A DNA stretch of 64,000 nt from Saussurea involucrata (lineage: Eukaryota; Streptophyta; Magnoliopsida; Asterales; Asteraceae): NCBI GenBank assembly GCA_033807775.1, contig CM066326.1, positions 91,922,873 to 91,986,872 on the forward strand. The letters are read 5' to 3'. The translations under genes were made by a program, and so were the position numbers. The notes below the pieces were generated by a model, which searched no databases, had not been told where the DNA came from, and was given only the letters and a program-made list of their open reading frames with translations. Position 1 is the stretch's first letter, and each line of letters starts with the position of its first letter. Shown one piece after another: positions 20,804-30,950 of this stretch.

Positions 20804-23466
20804 TTTGTAATGGGTCCTTTGGGGTTAGAAGAGCTTGATTCCTTAAGCTTGGATCTATCAATCCTATCCTTGGGACAGTCCTTAGCCATATGAAAAGTGT
20901 CACCACAGTTATAGCATTTTCTATAGATAAAAACCTTTTTAGCATTTTTCATGTTTTGGCTTTTATCATTTGTTCTTATAACCTTGTTAGAGGAGAACAG
21001 AGCAGGGGGCTTGGACCCAAGGATTCCTTTGGATAAATCTTTGGAAGTTGATTTTCTTAAAAGCACAGATCTAGGTACATAGGTGTTGTAAGAGGGAATG
21101 TTTGGGGTAGAACTTTTGGGATGAGAGCTTGCCATGCAGTTGACTACCGATTTTCCTTTGTCAGCACAGGAAATCCTTTTTGAGTGAACAGGAGTTTCTC
21201 TTTTGGGGATCTTTGAGGGCTTCGGTTCGGTGTAGGTATCTATGTGAATGGATTTCAACACTTCATGAAGAGGAATTGGAGGGTCATAGATTGTGGGATC
21301 GGTGGGCACAAAGGAGATGAGATCGGTGGGTTTAGATCTTTTGGAAGGATTAGCTTTTGCAGAGTTTGAGGAGGAGGCTTCATCCATGACTGAAAATTTG
21401 AGCTGATCATGGATGGGTTTGGAAACGTCATTTGAATCTTGCTTCTCAATAATTTGCAATGAGGAGTCTTTGGCCTTTAAGGATATCCCATACTTTAAGG
21501 CTTCACACAGATCTAACGAGTTCAAAGAGATGGAATCACAAGAGCTGGAATCAGAGAGATCATTACAAGCATTGGTGGGGGGAACAAGAGCAAAAGTGGA
21601 CTCACAAACATCAGTTTTTCCAAATCCTAGACCGAACTTGTTTGAACTACAGATTTGACTTTGAAAGATTTGTTCAAGATTTTTGGAAGAGCTTGACCAT
21701 TTTTTGATGACTTCTTGTTCCCTTTTTAGTTTCTTAAAGAGAGAGTTCTTTTCTTTTGAGATCACATGATTTATTGTTTTCAAGTCCTCAAGCTCAATTT
21801 TTATTTCCTCAAACCTTTTAAGCTTAGACATGCAAATTTCAAGTTCAGCTTTGAGCTCTTTCACTTGAACAGATTTTCTATTCTTACTGTCTTTAACAGA
21901 ATAAAAATCTTGAGTTAAAGATTCATAAGCATTGATCTTTTCAATATCAGACATATTATTGAAGGGATGTACCTGAGCGTAGGCTGTGGAGCACCCAGTT
22001 GCCACTAGAGCCATAGGTGAAGTGGCACTTTCGGAAACTTCCATTTCTTCTGAGATGGCCACGAAGCATCTATTCTGAGAATCACTGTCGGAGGTGTCTT
22101 CGTCGTCCCAATCGTGGGTTTCTGCCATGAGACCCTTCCCTTTTCTCTCTAGACCCTCACTCCTTTCCTTCTCTTTCTTGTACTTGGCCTTATATTTCTC
22201 GGCACGCTCCTGATGATTTAAGAAGGATGGTGGGGACTCCTTTTTGGGAAAGGTTGATTTGAAAGGCATGTGTTTGGATTTTTCCTTTTTTGAAGAGGGA
22301 TTGTCAGAAGAAGTAAATTTGGACTTGGAGATACGCTTGCTTCTACACTCAGATGCAAAATGTCCTTTCTTGCCACAGTTGTAGCATTCCTCATTGGACT
22401 TGTCAGAAGAAGTTTTGAAAGATGAAGTTTTTCTAAGACTTCGAGATTTGTTGAAGGGACGAAACTTGTGTTTGGAACCGGCCATCATTGCCATCTCATC
22501 CGACAACTGTTCAACCATGATATCCTCACCTTCATCATCAGCATCACTAAGATATGCTTCCGTTTGGTGGGTTACATTTGTTTGGCTGTCATTGTCAGAG
22601 TCAGATGAAGGATAGGTGATTCTAGGAAGATTTTGAGAATTCTTGGAACTTTCACTAACAAGAGCTATAGAGGAGCTCTTTATTTCCTTGATGAAAGATT
22701 TCCGTTGAAGCTTGGTTTGCTCAAAGTTGAAGAGAGTACCATATAATACGGTTAAGGGCATGAACTCAAGGTCCTTGGTAGTTTTGATGCAAGTACATAT
22801 ATTTTCCCAAAAATCTGGGAGACAATCCATGAACTTGCACAAGACTTCCTCATTATCATAGACTCTGCCCAACAACTTAAGATCATTTAAAAGAGAGTTG
22901 AAGCGGTTATAGAAACTAGGAAGAGATTCTCCTTTTTCAAAAGAAAATAGTTCATACTTTCTGATAAGACCAATCTTTTTGCATTTCTTGACTTCCTCTG
23001 TACCTTCGTACAGAACACATAGAGTGGTCCACATTTCTTTGGCAGTTTCAAAGTTCACCAAAGAGTGGTAGACCTCATCAGGAAGAGAGAGAGCAATAAT
23101 AGCTCTTACCTTGGAGTCAAGAGTAACTAAACGTTTCTCCTCATCAGTATACTTTTTAGGATTTTTGAGAATATACCGACCAGTAGCACTGGATTTTTCC
23201 TCATCAGAATCACTTGAGATTTCCTTTTCAAAGGCCTCTTTGCCTGGCCTCTGCGTGTCATAGCGAGCCCAAACTCTGGGGATAATGGGTTCCTCGTGGA
23301 GAATGGTTGGATATCTAGTATCCACTCCTTCCATGAACAGCATCATGCGGCTTTTCCACAAAGAGAAGTTGTTGGGATTGAACTTAGGAGGTTTTGAAAT
23401 AGAGCCATTTTCAGAGAAGTTATTTTGAAAAGAGTTTTCAACAGTAGAAGAAGAAGAGGCAGCCAT
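20785..23466 (-). CDS. Copia A gag
   Basis: The 893 codons start 45 bases after the LTR end. The N-terminal 260 residues are the UBN2/DUF4219-type capsid region (N-F-S-L-W-K-S-R-M, Y-N-R-F-N-S-L-L-N-D-L). A zinc knuckle C-Y-N-C-G-K-K-G-H-F-A-S-E-C lies near residue 361, a coiled-coil stretch covers roughly 520-620, and a second knuckle C-Y-N-C-G-D-T-F-H-M-A-K-D-C sits near 848, just before the end. Two knuckles separated by nearly 500 residues is unusual. Gag packages the RNA in virus-like particles. The Copia B gag at 26099-27469 is its close but truncated relative. Confidence 0.9.
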   Translation of the reverse strand: MAASSSSTVENSFQNNFSENGSISKPPKFNPNNFSLWKSRMMLFMEGVDTRYPTILHEEPIIPRVWARYDTQRPGKEAFEKEISSDSDEEKSSATGRYILKNPKKYTDEEKRLVTLDSKVRAIIALSLPDEVYHSLVNFETAKEMWTTLCVLYEGTEEVKKCKKIGLIRKYELFSFEKGESLPSFYNRFNSLLNDLKLLGRVYDNEEVLCKFMDCLPDFWENICTCIKTTKDLEFMPLTVLYGTLFNFEQTKLQRKSFIKEIKSSSIALVSESSKNSQNLPRITYPSSDSDNDSQTNVTHQTEAYLSDADDEGEDIMVEQLSDEMAMMAGSKHKFRPFNKSRSLRKTSSFKTSSDKSNEECYNCGKKGHFASECRSKRISKSKFTSSDNPSSKKEKSKHMPFKSTFPKKESPPSFLNHQERAEKYKAKYKKEKERSEGLERKGKGLMAETHDWDDEDTSDSDSQNRCFVAISEEMEVSESATSPMALVATGCSTAYAQVHPFNNMSDIEKINAYESLTQDFYSVKDSKNRKSVQVKELKAELEICMSKLKRFEEIKIELEDLKTINHVISKEKNSLFKKLKREQEVIKKWSSSSKNLEQIFQSQICSSNKFGLGFGKTDVCESTFALVPPTNACNDLSDSSSCDSISLNSLDLCEALKYGISLKAKDSSLQIIEKQDSNDVSKPIHDQLKFSVMDEASSSNSAKANPSKRSKPTDLISFVPTDPTIYDPPIPLHEVLKSIHIDTYTEPKPSKIPKRETPVHSKRISCADKGKSVVNCMASSHPKSSTPNIPSYNTYVPRSVLLRKSTSKDLSKGILGSKPPALFSSNKVIRTNDKSQNMKNAKKVFIYRKCYNCGDTFHMAKDCPKDRIDRSKLKESSSSNPKGPITKWVPKN

Positions 23467-23497
23467 CGCAGATCAAGTTTATGGAATTAAACTTTCT

Positions 23498-23509
23498 GCT
23501 CTGATACCA
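23498..23509 (-). other. Primer binding site of Copia A
   Basis: On the minus strand, TGGTATCAGAGC lies two bases after the LTR end. This is complementary to the 3' end of initiator tRNA-Met, the usual Copia primer. Confidence 0.9.
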
Positions 23510-23511
23510 CT

Positions 23512-24623
23512 TGTTAGTCCCAGATGGCTATAACAAGTATTGTAGAAGGGGGGTTGAATACAATACACAAAAATTTCACAATTTTAATTCTTATATTTGA
23601 AAAACTTTCAAAAGAATTACACACAGAAAACTTAAGATTGTTGCGGAAAAGAACAGATAAACTATTCTAACAATCTTACACAAAGTATACAACAAAACAA
23701 CTAAGAACACTAAGAGCAAAGCTATTGAGTTAAGGCTTAAAAGAAGGTTTCTTGCACTGAGAGAATTTCTTTTTAAAAGCGTGAGAATTGCATGAAGAGC
23801 ACTTCTCCTTTTATAGTGCCAAGGAGTGCCCAAGCATTAAATGCTTGGGACACTTGTCATCTTCACATATGCTGATAATGTTGACTTCAGGAGAACTGTG
23901 AAGTCCTTGTCACTTTTCACTAGGTGCAGACAGAGTAGCTTGAGCAGATAATAGGGACCTTAGCTGAAGGTGGATAAAAAGACAAACTGTCACTTTTCTC
24001 TGCTGGAGGATATTGTCCCATAATAAATGATCTTCTGTCTTGAGCCTTTAGCACCGAAGTGGTTTCCACCGAGATTTGACAAGTCTTCGGTGGAAAGAAG
24101 ACTAGTCCACCGAAGTTGCAAGTAGGATTCAGTGGTAACTAGTCCACCGAAATTACGAGCATGTTTCGGTGGTGAGAGGACCACCGAAATTACAAGTATA
24201 TTTCGGTGGTGAGAGGACCACCGAAGTTACATGTATATTTCGGTGGTGAGAGGACCACCGAAGTTACATGTATATTTCGGTGGTGAGAGGACCACCGAAG
24301 TTACATGTATATTTCGGTGGTGAGAGGAGCACCGAAAGGGTCATCGGTGGGAGAAGGCCACCGAAGATGTCCTATAACTTCGGTGGAGAGAAGGCCACCG
24401 AAATGTCAAGGGATTTCGGTGGTGATGACTTGTTTGAAAGTTGCCGAGAGTCTTCTATTTTCCACAAGTAGAGAGTCTTCAAGCTTGGTTTCGGTTGATC
24501 TTCGACTTCACCGAACATTTGCTATCTTGTACAAGTCATTCAAAGAACTGAACTAAAATATTCTAAGTAGGAGTTTTAGGGAAAACATAGGTGAGTCAAT
24601 TTCAAATCCTTGGTGACCCAACA
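23512..24623 (-). repeat. 5' LTR of Copia A (reverse orientation)
   Basis: This 1112-bp LTR is virtually identical to 11962-13074. It contains the same five 37-bp TTCGGTGG units (from about 24165). Its left end abuts the primer site and its right end abuts the GTTGG target duplication. Confidence 0.95.
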
Positions 24624-25815
24624 GTTGGGTCATCAAGATTTGAAGATGACCTCATGATCTCCTTTTATACTTTGAAAAACATTTTATACTTAGAGAAATT
24701 TTGGATGCATGGTTCTTTGTAATGGCTTGTACAAGATATCAAATGTTTGGTGAAGTCAAAGATCAACCAAAGTCAAGATTAAAGATTCTCTCATTGTGGA
24801 AGTGAAAGATCTTTTCTCAAACATACAAGTCATTGTTCACCGAAATTGTTCTCACAATTTCGGTGGTATTTCCACCGAAACTTCTCTCTATTTCGGCCTA
24901 GTCTCAAAGAAGCTTTTCCCAAAGATGATGTCATATATCTCAAAGATGATGTCACATATCTCAAAGATGTGTCACATATCCCAAATGACATTTCGGTGGG
25001 ACCTCAAAGAAGCTTCAAAGATGTTTTCTCCAAAGATGTGTCACATATCCCAAGTTTCCATCGGTGGTGCTTTTCTTGAAAGAAAATCTGAGAAGCAAAA
25101 GGAGACAAAAGTGAGAGACATAATAAGACAAAATGAGAAGCAAATTCATTTTGTCTTGGAAGAAATCTTACAACCTTTCTTCGGTGGTGCATTTGTTGAA
25201 AGAGATTTTGAGAAGCAAAAGAAGACAAAAATGAGAGACATAAGAAGACAAATTGAGAAGATATTTTCTACATGGATAAAGTGACCTTCTGTCTTATTAT
25301 CCATTTCCATGCAAAGCTCTTTTCTCATGCATGAGCTCTTCTGACTGTACCTTGTAAAAGGTGACAAGGACTTCACAACTTTCCAGAAGTCAACATCCTC
25401 AGCAAGTGTGAAGATGACAAGTGTCCCAAGCATTCAATGCTTGCACACTCCTTGTCACTATAAAAGGAAGAGCTCTCCATACAGAAACACACACATCTTG
25501 AGAGACTTTGAAGATTACTGTGAGCTCTTGATATTCTACGCAAACTGGAAGAATTCTCTAAGTGCAAGAATTTCCAGTTTGCTTGAAAAACTTTATAGCT
25601 TTGTTCTAAGTGTTCTTAGTTATTTTGTTGTATACTTTGTGTAAGATTGTTAGAATAGTTTATCTGTTCTTTTCTGCAACAGTCTTAAGTTTTCTATGTG
25701 TAATTCTTGTTGAAAGATTTTCAATAAAAAGAATTAAAATTGTGAAAATTTTGAGTATTGTATTCAACCCCCCCCCCCCTTCTACAATACTTGTTATAGC
25801 CATCTGGGACTAACA
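24624..25815 (+). repeat. 5' LTR of Copia B (less its first base)
   Basis: With the six bases at 11956-11961, five of which are repeated here as the Copia A target duplication, this makes a 1193-bp LTR. TATAAAAG lies near 25457 and AATAAA near 25722. It differs from the 3' LTR by three substitutions that I can see. The final part matches the LTR of Copia A while U3 has separate TTCGGTGG words. Confidence 0.95.
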
Positions 25816-26069
25816 AGTGGTATCAGAGCAGGTCACGGGTTCGAATCCCATGGAGTGCATTATAATGCCAAAGGCATGCTGTGCAGCCAAGAGTGCTGGC
25901 AGATGCTGGGGGGGGGGGGGGGGTTGTTGGGTCATTGACCAGCATCTCCCTAAATCGAAACGTGGCGCTGGCTGCTACGCTATATGGAAATAAGTTGCGC
26001 CTTCTCCACCAGCAATTGCTTTTGGCGTAGTGGTAAGCGCTTGGATCCTAACAAGTGGTATCAGAGCAG
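25810..26069 (+). other. Duplicated primer binding site enclosing a tRNA-like insert
   Basis: The 22 bases 25810-25831 (LTR end plus primer site TGGTATCAGAGC) recur exactly at 26048-26069. Copia A has only one copy there. The 216-bp insert between them has a B-box word GGTTCGAATCC at 25838-25848 near its start and an A-box word TGGCGTAGTGG at 26023-26033 near its end, both in plus sense but in the reverse of tRNA order. A G-run of about 16 lies in the middle. See findings for interpretation. Confidence 0.75.
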
Positions 26070-26098
26070 AAAGTTTAATCCCATAAACTTGATCTGCG

Positions 26099-27469
26099 AT
26101 GGCTGCCTCCTCTTCTTCAACTATTGAAAACTCTTTTCAAAATAACTTTTCTGAAAATGGCTCCATTTCAAAACCTCCTAAGTTCAATCCCAACAACTTC
26201 TCTTTGTGGAAAAGCCGCATGATGTTGTTCATGGAAGGAGTGGATACTAGATATTCAACCATTCTCCAAGAGGGACCCATTATCCCCAGAGTTTGGGCTC
26301 GCTATGAAACGCAGAGGCCGGGTAAAGAAACCATGGAAAAAGGTGATTCTGATGATTCGTCTGATGAAGAAAAATCTGCTGCTACTGGTCGTTACATTCT
26401 TAAAAATCCTAAGAAATATACTGATGAGGAAAAACGACTTGTGTCTCTTGATTCTAAAGTTAGAACTATCATTGCTCTCTCTCTTCCTGATGAAGTGTAC
26501 CACTCTCTGGTAAATCTCTCTACTGCCAAAGAGATGTGGTCCACTCTGTGTGTTTTGTACGAATGTACAAATGAAGTTAAAAAGAGCAGAAAAATTGGTT
26601 TTGTTAGAAAATATGAACTCTTTTCTTATGAGAAAGGAGAATCTCTCTCCAACTACTATAATCGCTTTAACAGTCTTCTTAATGACTTAAAGCTGTTAGG
26701 TAGAGTGTATGACAATGAGGAAGTCCTGTGCAAATTTATGGACTGTCTTCCCGATTTTTGGGAAAATATCTGTACTTGTATAAAGACAACCAAGGATCTT
26801 GATCATATGCCTCTTACTGTTCTTTATGGTACTCTTTTCAACTATGAGCAGACGAAACTGCAAAGGTTTTTAAAGAACTCTTCTCTAGCTCTCCTAAGTG
26901 ACTCTTCCAAAAAGACTAAGTGTTTTCCAAAAATCACCTACCCATCTGACTCTGACCATGATAGTCAAGAAGATCCCAATGATCATTCAGAGGCATATCT
27001 TAGTGATGCTAAGGAAGAATGTGAGGAAACTTCTGTTGATAAATTATCTGATGAAATGGTCATGTTGGATGGGCACTCTAAATCAAAATCTCATCTCTCT
27101 TCTGGAAAATCTAAGTTTGATAGAAATTCATCCTCTTCTCTCTCCAAACACTCTCCTTTGGATAAATCTAATGAGGAATGTTTTAACTGTGGTAAAAAGG
27201 GTCATTTTGCTTCTGAGTGTAAGAGTAAACAGTTTGAAAGACCCAGAACTGCTTCCTCAGGCCGATTTTCCTCAAAATCGGAAAGATCCAAATATGATTC
27301 CCAAAAGTTCAGCCAACACCTCTCTTCTGCAAATTATGACCGGGCTGAAAGATACAAGGAAAAATACAAGAGAGAAAAGGAAAGAAATGAAAGACTTATC
27401 AGAAGAGGAAAGGGTCTGCCTGCTAAATCTTATGATTTGGCAGATGAACCCACATCTGAAAGTGAATGA
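26099..27469 (+). pseudogene. Copia B gag, C-terminally truncated
   Basis: The 456 codons are closely similar to the first 460 or so of the Copia A gag, including the capsid region and the zinc knuckle C-F-N-C-G-K-K-G-H-F-A-S-E-C near residue 361. It ends at a TGA after S-E-S-E, where A continues. The bases just beyond, read in another frame, still resemble the next part of the A gag (A-L-V-S), so a deletion with frameshift ended it. The product could still be assembled into particles made by a partner. Confidence 0.85.
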
Positions 27470-27889
27470 CTCCTCAACTGCTCTTGTATCAGCTAAGTGC
27501 TTCTTCTACTCTTCACAGGTACATACTATGTGTTTTATCTATCTTTTATGAATTCTCTTATTTCAAACTCTTTTGCTATGTGTCCATAATTTCTGCCATC
27601 ACATCTGAAAACATAAATTTTGGAAATTTTATTTGGCTAGTCTCTGGGTGTTGTTTCTGTCTTAAAAGGAAATCCTCCAAAATTTTTCCAACAATAACTT
27701 TATGACTTCTCATACCGATTTTCTTCTTAAATCTGTGAGTTTCAAAATGTCCAATTCAAAAGAAAGGATTTATGTACTCCCAATTTTTGAAATATGAATT
27801 CTATGTGATGCACCCCCATTCTTTGTTATCTCTTCAAAATCTTTGAGCAAAAGTTAGGAAAAATGTCAAGTTTCTAAAAGGAACTCTCT

Positions 27890-28050
27890 TTATAGAAAAT
27901 GCTATATCTGTGGTGATATTTCTCATTTTGCCAAAGACTGTGTGAAATAAAGAATTATTCTGAGTGATATAAATTCTTTTCATTCTTTTTCTTCTAACCC
28001 AAAAGGACCCACCTTCAAAATGGGTACCTGGAAATTAAATTCTTTGTGAT
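27890..28050 (+). pseudogene. Second zinc knuckle remnant of Copia B gag
   Basis: The frame reads Y-R-K-C-Y-I-C-G-D-I-S-H-F-A-K-D-C-V-K and then a stop, followed by S-N-P-K-G-P and a few more residues. It matches the last 50 residues of the Copia A gag. It shows that B descends from a full gag with internal loss, and pol is missing right after this point. The stretch 27470-27890 is decayed gag-derived or unclassified sequence, and 28060-28260 shows no feature. Confidence 0.75.
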
Positions 28051-28269
28051 TGCAGATTTTGAGCTGGGCAGATGGATCTATGTGAACAAGTGAGAAAGTT
28101 GACAAAACCTTAGAATTCTTTACTCTCATGACATCATAAGCATGTTGATGTCATTCTCATGACATCACCATCTCCAATCTCTTAAAATTCCATTTCTTTT
28201 CTAAACCTCACCACCGAAATTTTCCTTAACCACCAAACCAAAACCATATCCCACCATACTTTACTTCCC

Positions 28270-28470
28270 ATCATATGTTTTGCCTCCTCGATCGGTGGTA
28301 CCCCTCAAATTCGGTGGAACCCTTCAAATTCGGTGGTGAAACCCTTCTAAATTCGGTACAATCCTTCAAACTCCTCGGTGGAATCCTCACACCGATCCAC
28401 CACCGAGTCTACACCGACCCACACCGATTCCACACCGAATCTCCACCGATCCACCACCTCAAATCCCTCC
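28270..28470 (+). repeat. TTCGGTGG / CACCGA-rich segment of Copia B
   Basis: Dispersed TTCGGTGG, ATCGGTGG and CCACCGA words occupy this span. It corresponds in position to the pol-aORF spacer array of Copia A. Confidence 0.7.
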
Positions 28471-28639
28471 ACCGATCCACCACCTCAAATCCCTCCACCA
28501 ATCCACCCACTACAAACTCTTCTACAGATGTCACCCCAAATCCTCAAAACTCAATCTTTTTGGGTCATCAAATTGGAAGATGAAATTCCAATCTTTTCTT
28601 CACTTTGAAGATTTTCTCCATAATGTCTTAGAAGTTTTA

Positions 28640-29021
28640 CTACTGATTTTCCACCGAAAATCCTACCGAAAATAGCCAATTTTCGGTGGATTCTCCTTCA
28701 TTTTCGGTGGAAAAGCAAAAAAAAAAAAAAAAAAAAAATTCCTACCGATTTTCCACCGAAAATCCTACCGAAAATAGCCTATTTTCGGTGGATTTTCCTC
28801 AATTTTCGGTGGAAAGGTAAAAAAAAAAAAAATATCCTACCGATTTTCCACCGAAAATCCTACCGAAAATAGCCTATTTTCGGTGGATTTTCCTCAATTT
28901 TCGGTGGAAAGGTAAAGGTAAAAAAAAAAAAAAAAAAAAAAAAAATCCTACCGATTTTCCACCGAAAATCCTACCGAAAATAGCCTATTTTCGGTGGATT
29001 TTGCTCAATTTTCGGTGGAAA

Positions 29022-29053
<32 letters not shown>

Positions 29054-29150
29054 CACTGATTTTCCACCGAAAATCCTACCGAAAATAGCCTATTTTCGGT
29101 GGATTTTCCTCAATTTTCGGTGGAAAAGTAAAAAAAAAAAAAAAAAAATC
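28640..29150 (+). repeat. Five tandem hairpin units with poly(A) spacers in Copia B
   Basis: Each unit of about 90-105 bp reads CCGATTTTCCACCGAAAATC, then CTACCGAAAATAGCC, then TATTTTCGGTGGATTTTCC and ATTTTCGGTGG, and ends in an A-run of 12-30. The first and last parts are inverted repeats of each other, so each unit can form a hairpin. Confidence 0.9.
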
Positions 29151-29199
29151 TTGGTTCTGGCCGATCTTTTCATTTTCTCTTGGTGTTTTTCCTACGTCG

Positions 29200-29380
29200 G
29201 CCGCTGAGGGGGAGAATTCATCTGAGGGGGAGCAACATAAACCCTCAGTACTCATATACAGCGACCAACTTGAAAAAATGAGGAAATCGACGGACCGGTC
29301 AAGGGGGAGCACTTCAGTCCGGGCGGATCTAACTGAGGGGGAGAAACACAAAGACCGACTGATCTAACTGAGGGGGAGCA
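29200..29380 (+). repeat. Five polypurine-tract-like words upstream of the real tract
   Basis: GAGGGGGAG or AAGGGGGAG occurs near 29205, 29224, 29301, 29335 and 29370, each resembling the functional tract at 29746-29757. Confidence 0.7.
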
Positions 29381-29745
29381 AAACAAAGACAAAGGATGCT
29401 GATGCTAAACATGAAAAGATGCCAAGATGCAACAGTTGGGCAGAAGTATCCTAAGGCTGCTGATCAAAATGAAGAATCCTCAAGCCAGACACAAGTTTCA
29501 ACTCGCCCCTCCAAAGATGCAAGTAATATTCATTCTGTTTATACTGTCTATACTTCTTTCCTTTTCCTTTCGATTATTTGTACAGCTATACCTTTTTATT
29601 TTTTCTTATATGTAAATATCATATATACATACACACAAAAAAAAAAATGGACTGTGTGAAAAAGAACCCAAAAGAGTAAAGAAGGGTCAACTTGCATTAT
29701 TCACTGTTTTACTCATGTTTTTCTAAGTATGGATGTCATCATCAA

Positions 29746-29757
29746 ATAGGGGGAGAT
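29746..29757 (+). other. Polypurine tract of Copia B
   Basis: The run AGGGGGAGAT lies immediately before the 3' LTR start TGTTGGG at 29758. Confidence 0.9.
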
Positions 29758-30950
29758 TGTTGGGTCATCAAGATTTGAAGATGACCTCATGATCTCCTTT
29801 TATACTTTGAAAAACATTTTATACTTAGAGAAATTTTGGATGCATGGTTCTTTGTAATGGCTTGTACAAGATATCAAATGTTTGGTGAAGTCAAAGATCA
29901 ACCAAAGTCAAGATTAAAGATTCTCTCATTGTGGAAGTGAAAGATCTTTTCTCAAACATACAAGTCATTATTCACCGAAATTGTTCTCACAATTTCGGTG
30001 GTATTTCCACCGAAACTTCTCTCTATTTCGGCCTAGTCTCAAAGAAGCTTTTCCCAAAGATGATGTCATATATCTCAAAGATGATGTCACATATCTCAAA
30101 GATGTGTCACATATCCCAAATGACATTTCGGTGGGACCTCAAAGAAGCTTCAAAGATGTTTTCTCCAAAGATGTGTCACATATCCCAAGTTTCCATCGGT
30201 GGTGCTTTTCTTGAAAGAAAATCTGAGAAGCAAAAGGAGACAAAAGTGAGAGACATAATAAGACAAAATGAGAAGCAAATTCATTTTGTCTTGGAAGAAA
30301 TCTTACAACCTTTCTTCGGTGGTGCATTTGTTGAAAGAGATTTTGAGAAGCAAAAGAAGACAAAAATGAGAGACATAAGAAGACAAATTGAGAAGATATT
30401 TTCTACATGGATAAAGTGACCTTCTGTCTTATTATCCATTTCCATGCAAAGCTCTTTTCTCATGCATGAGCTCTTCTGACTGTACCTTGTAAAAGGTGAC
30501 AAGGATTTCACAACTTTCCAGAAGTCAACATCCTCAGCAAGTGTGAAGATGACAAGTGTCCCAAGCATTCAATGCTTGCACACTCCTTGTCACTATAAAA
30601 GGAAGAGCTCTCCATACAGAAACACACACATCTTGAGAGACTTTGAAGATTACTGTGAGCTCTTGATATTCTACGCAAACTGGAAGAATTCTCTAAGTGC
30701 AAGAATTTCCAGTTTGCTTGAAAAACTTTATAGCTTTGTTCTAAGTGTTCTTAGTTATTTTGTTGTATACTTTGTGTAAGATTGTTAGAATAGTTTATCT
30801 GTTCTTTTCCGCAACAGTCTTAAGTTTTCTATGTGTAATTCTTGTTGAAAGATTTTCAATAAAAAGAATTAAAATTGTGAAAATTTTGAGTATTGTATTC
30901 AACCCCCCCCCCCCTTCTACAATACTTGTTATAGCCATCTGGGACTAACA
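29758..30950 (+). repeat. 3' LTR of Copia B
   Basis: This 1193-bp LTR ends GACTAACA and is followed by the ATTAT target duplication and MULE-1 sequence. Reading frames here recur in the 5' LTR and are not genes. Confidence 0.95.

Larger units (their letters stand above)
11962..24623 (-). mobile_element. Copia A: near-intact LTR retrotransposon with downstream extra ORF
   Basis: This 12,662-bp element on the minus strand is inserted in the 5' LTR of Copia B with duplication GTTGG (11957-11961 and 24624-24628). The order in transcription is LTR, primer site, gag, pol (protease, integrase, reverse transcriptase, RNase H, the Copia order), extra ORF, polypurine tract, LTR. The two LTRs differ by one substitution (C/A near 13040 and 24589) and one base in a G-run, so the insertion is very recent. 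The extra ORF after pol recalls the SIRE/Maximus layout. Confidence 0.95.
11956..30950 (+). mobile_element. Copia B: gag-only non-autonomous LTR element
   Basis: The element starts TGTTGG at 11956 and ends GACTAACA at 30950. It is flanked by ATTAT (11951-11955 and 30951-30955) within MULE-1 sequence that is contiguous in MULE-2. Copia A interrupts it six bases after its start. Net length is about 6.3 kb. It has two 1193-bp LTRs, a duplicated primer site, a truncated gag, a second zinc-knuckle remnant and a polypurine tract, but no pol and no full aORF. It would have relied on a relative such as Copia A. Confidence 0.9.

Noticed and set aside
24796..25284. 162-codon frame repeated at 29931-30419
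   Set aside because: It lies in the LTR of Copia B and is present twice only because LTRs are duplicated. The composition is repeat-derived.
25810..26069. A functional tRNA gene after the Copia B LTR
   Set aside because: A- and B-box words are in the wrong order, and the acceptor and T stems do not pair cleanly. It is only tRNA-like.
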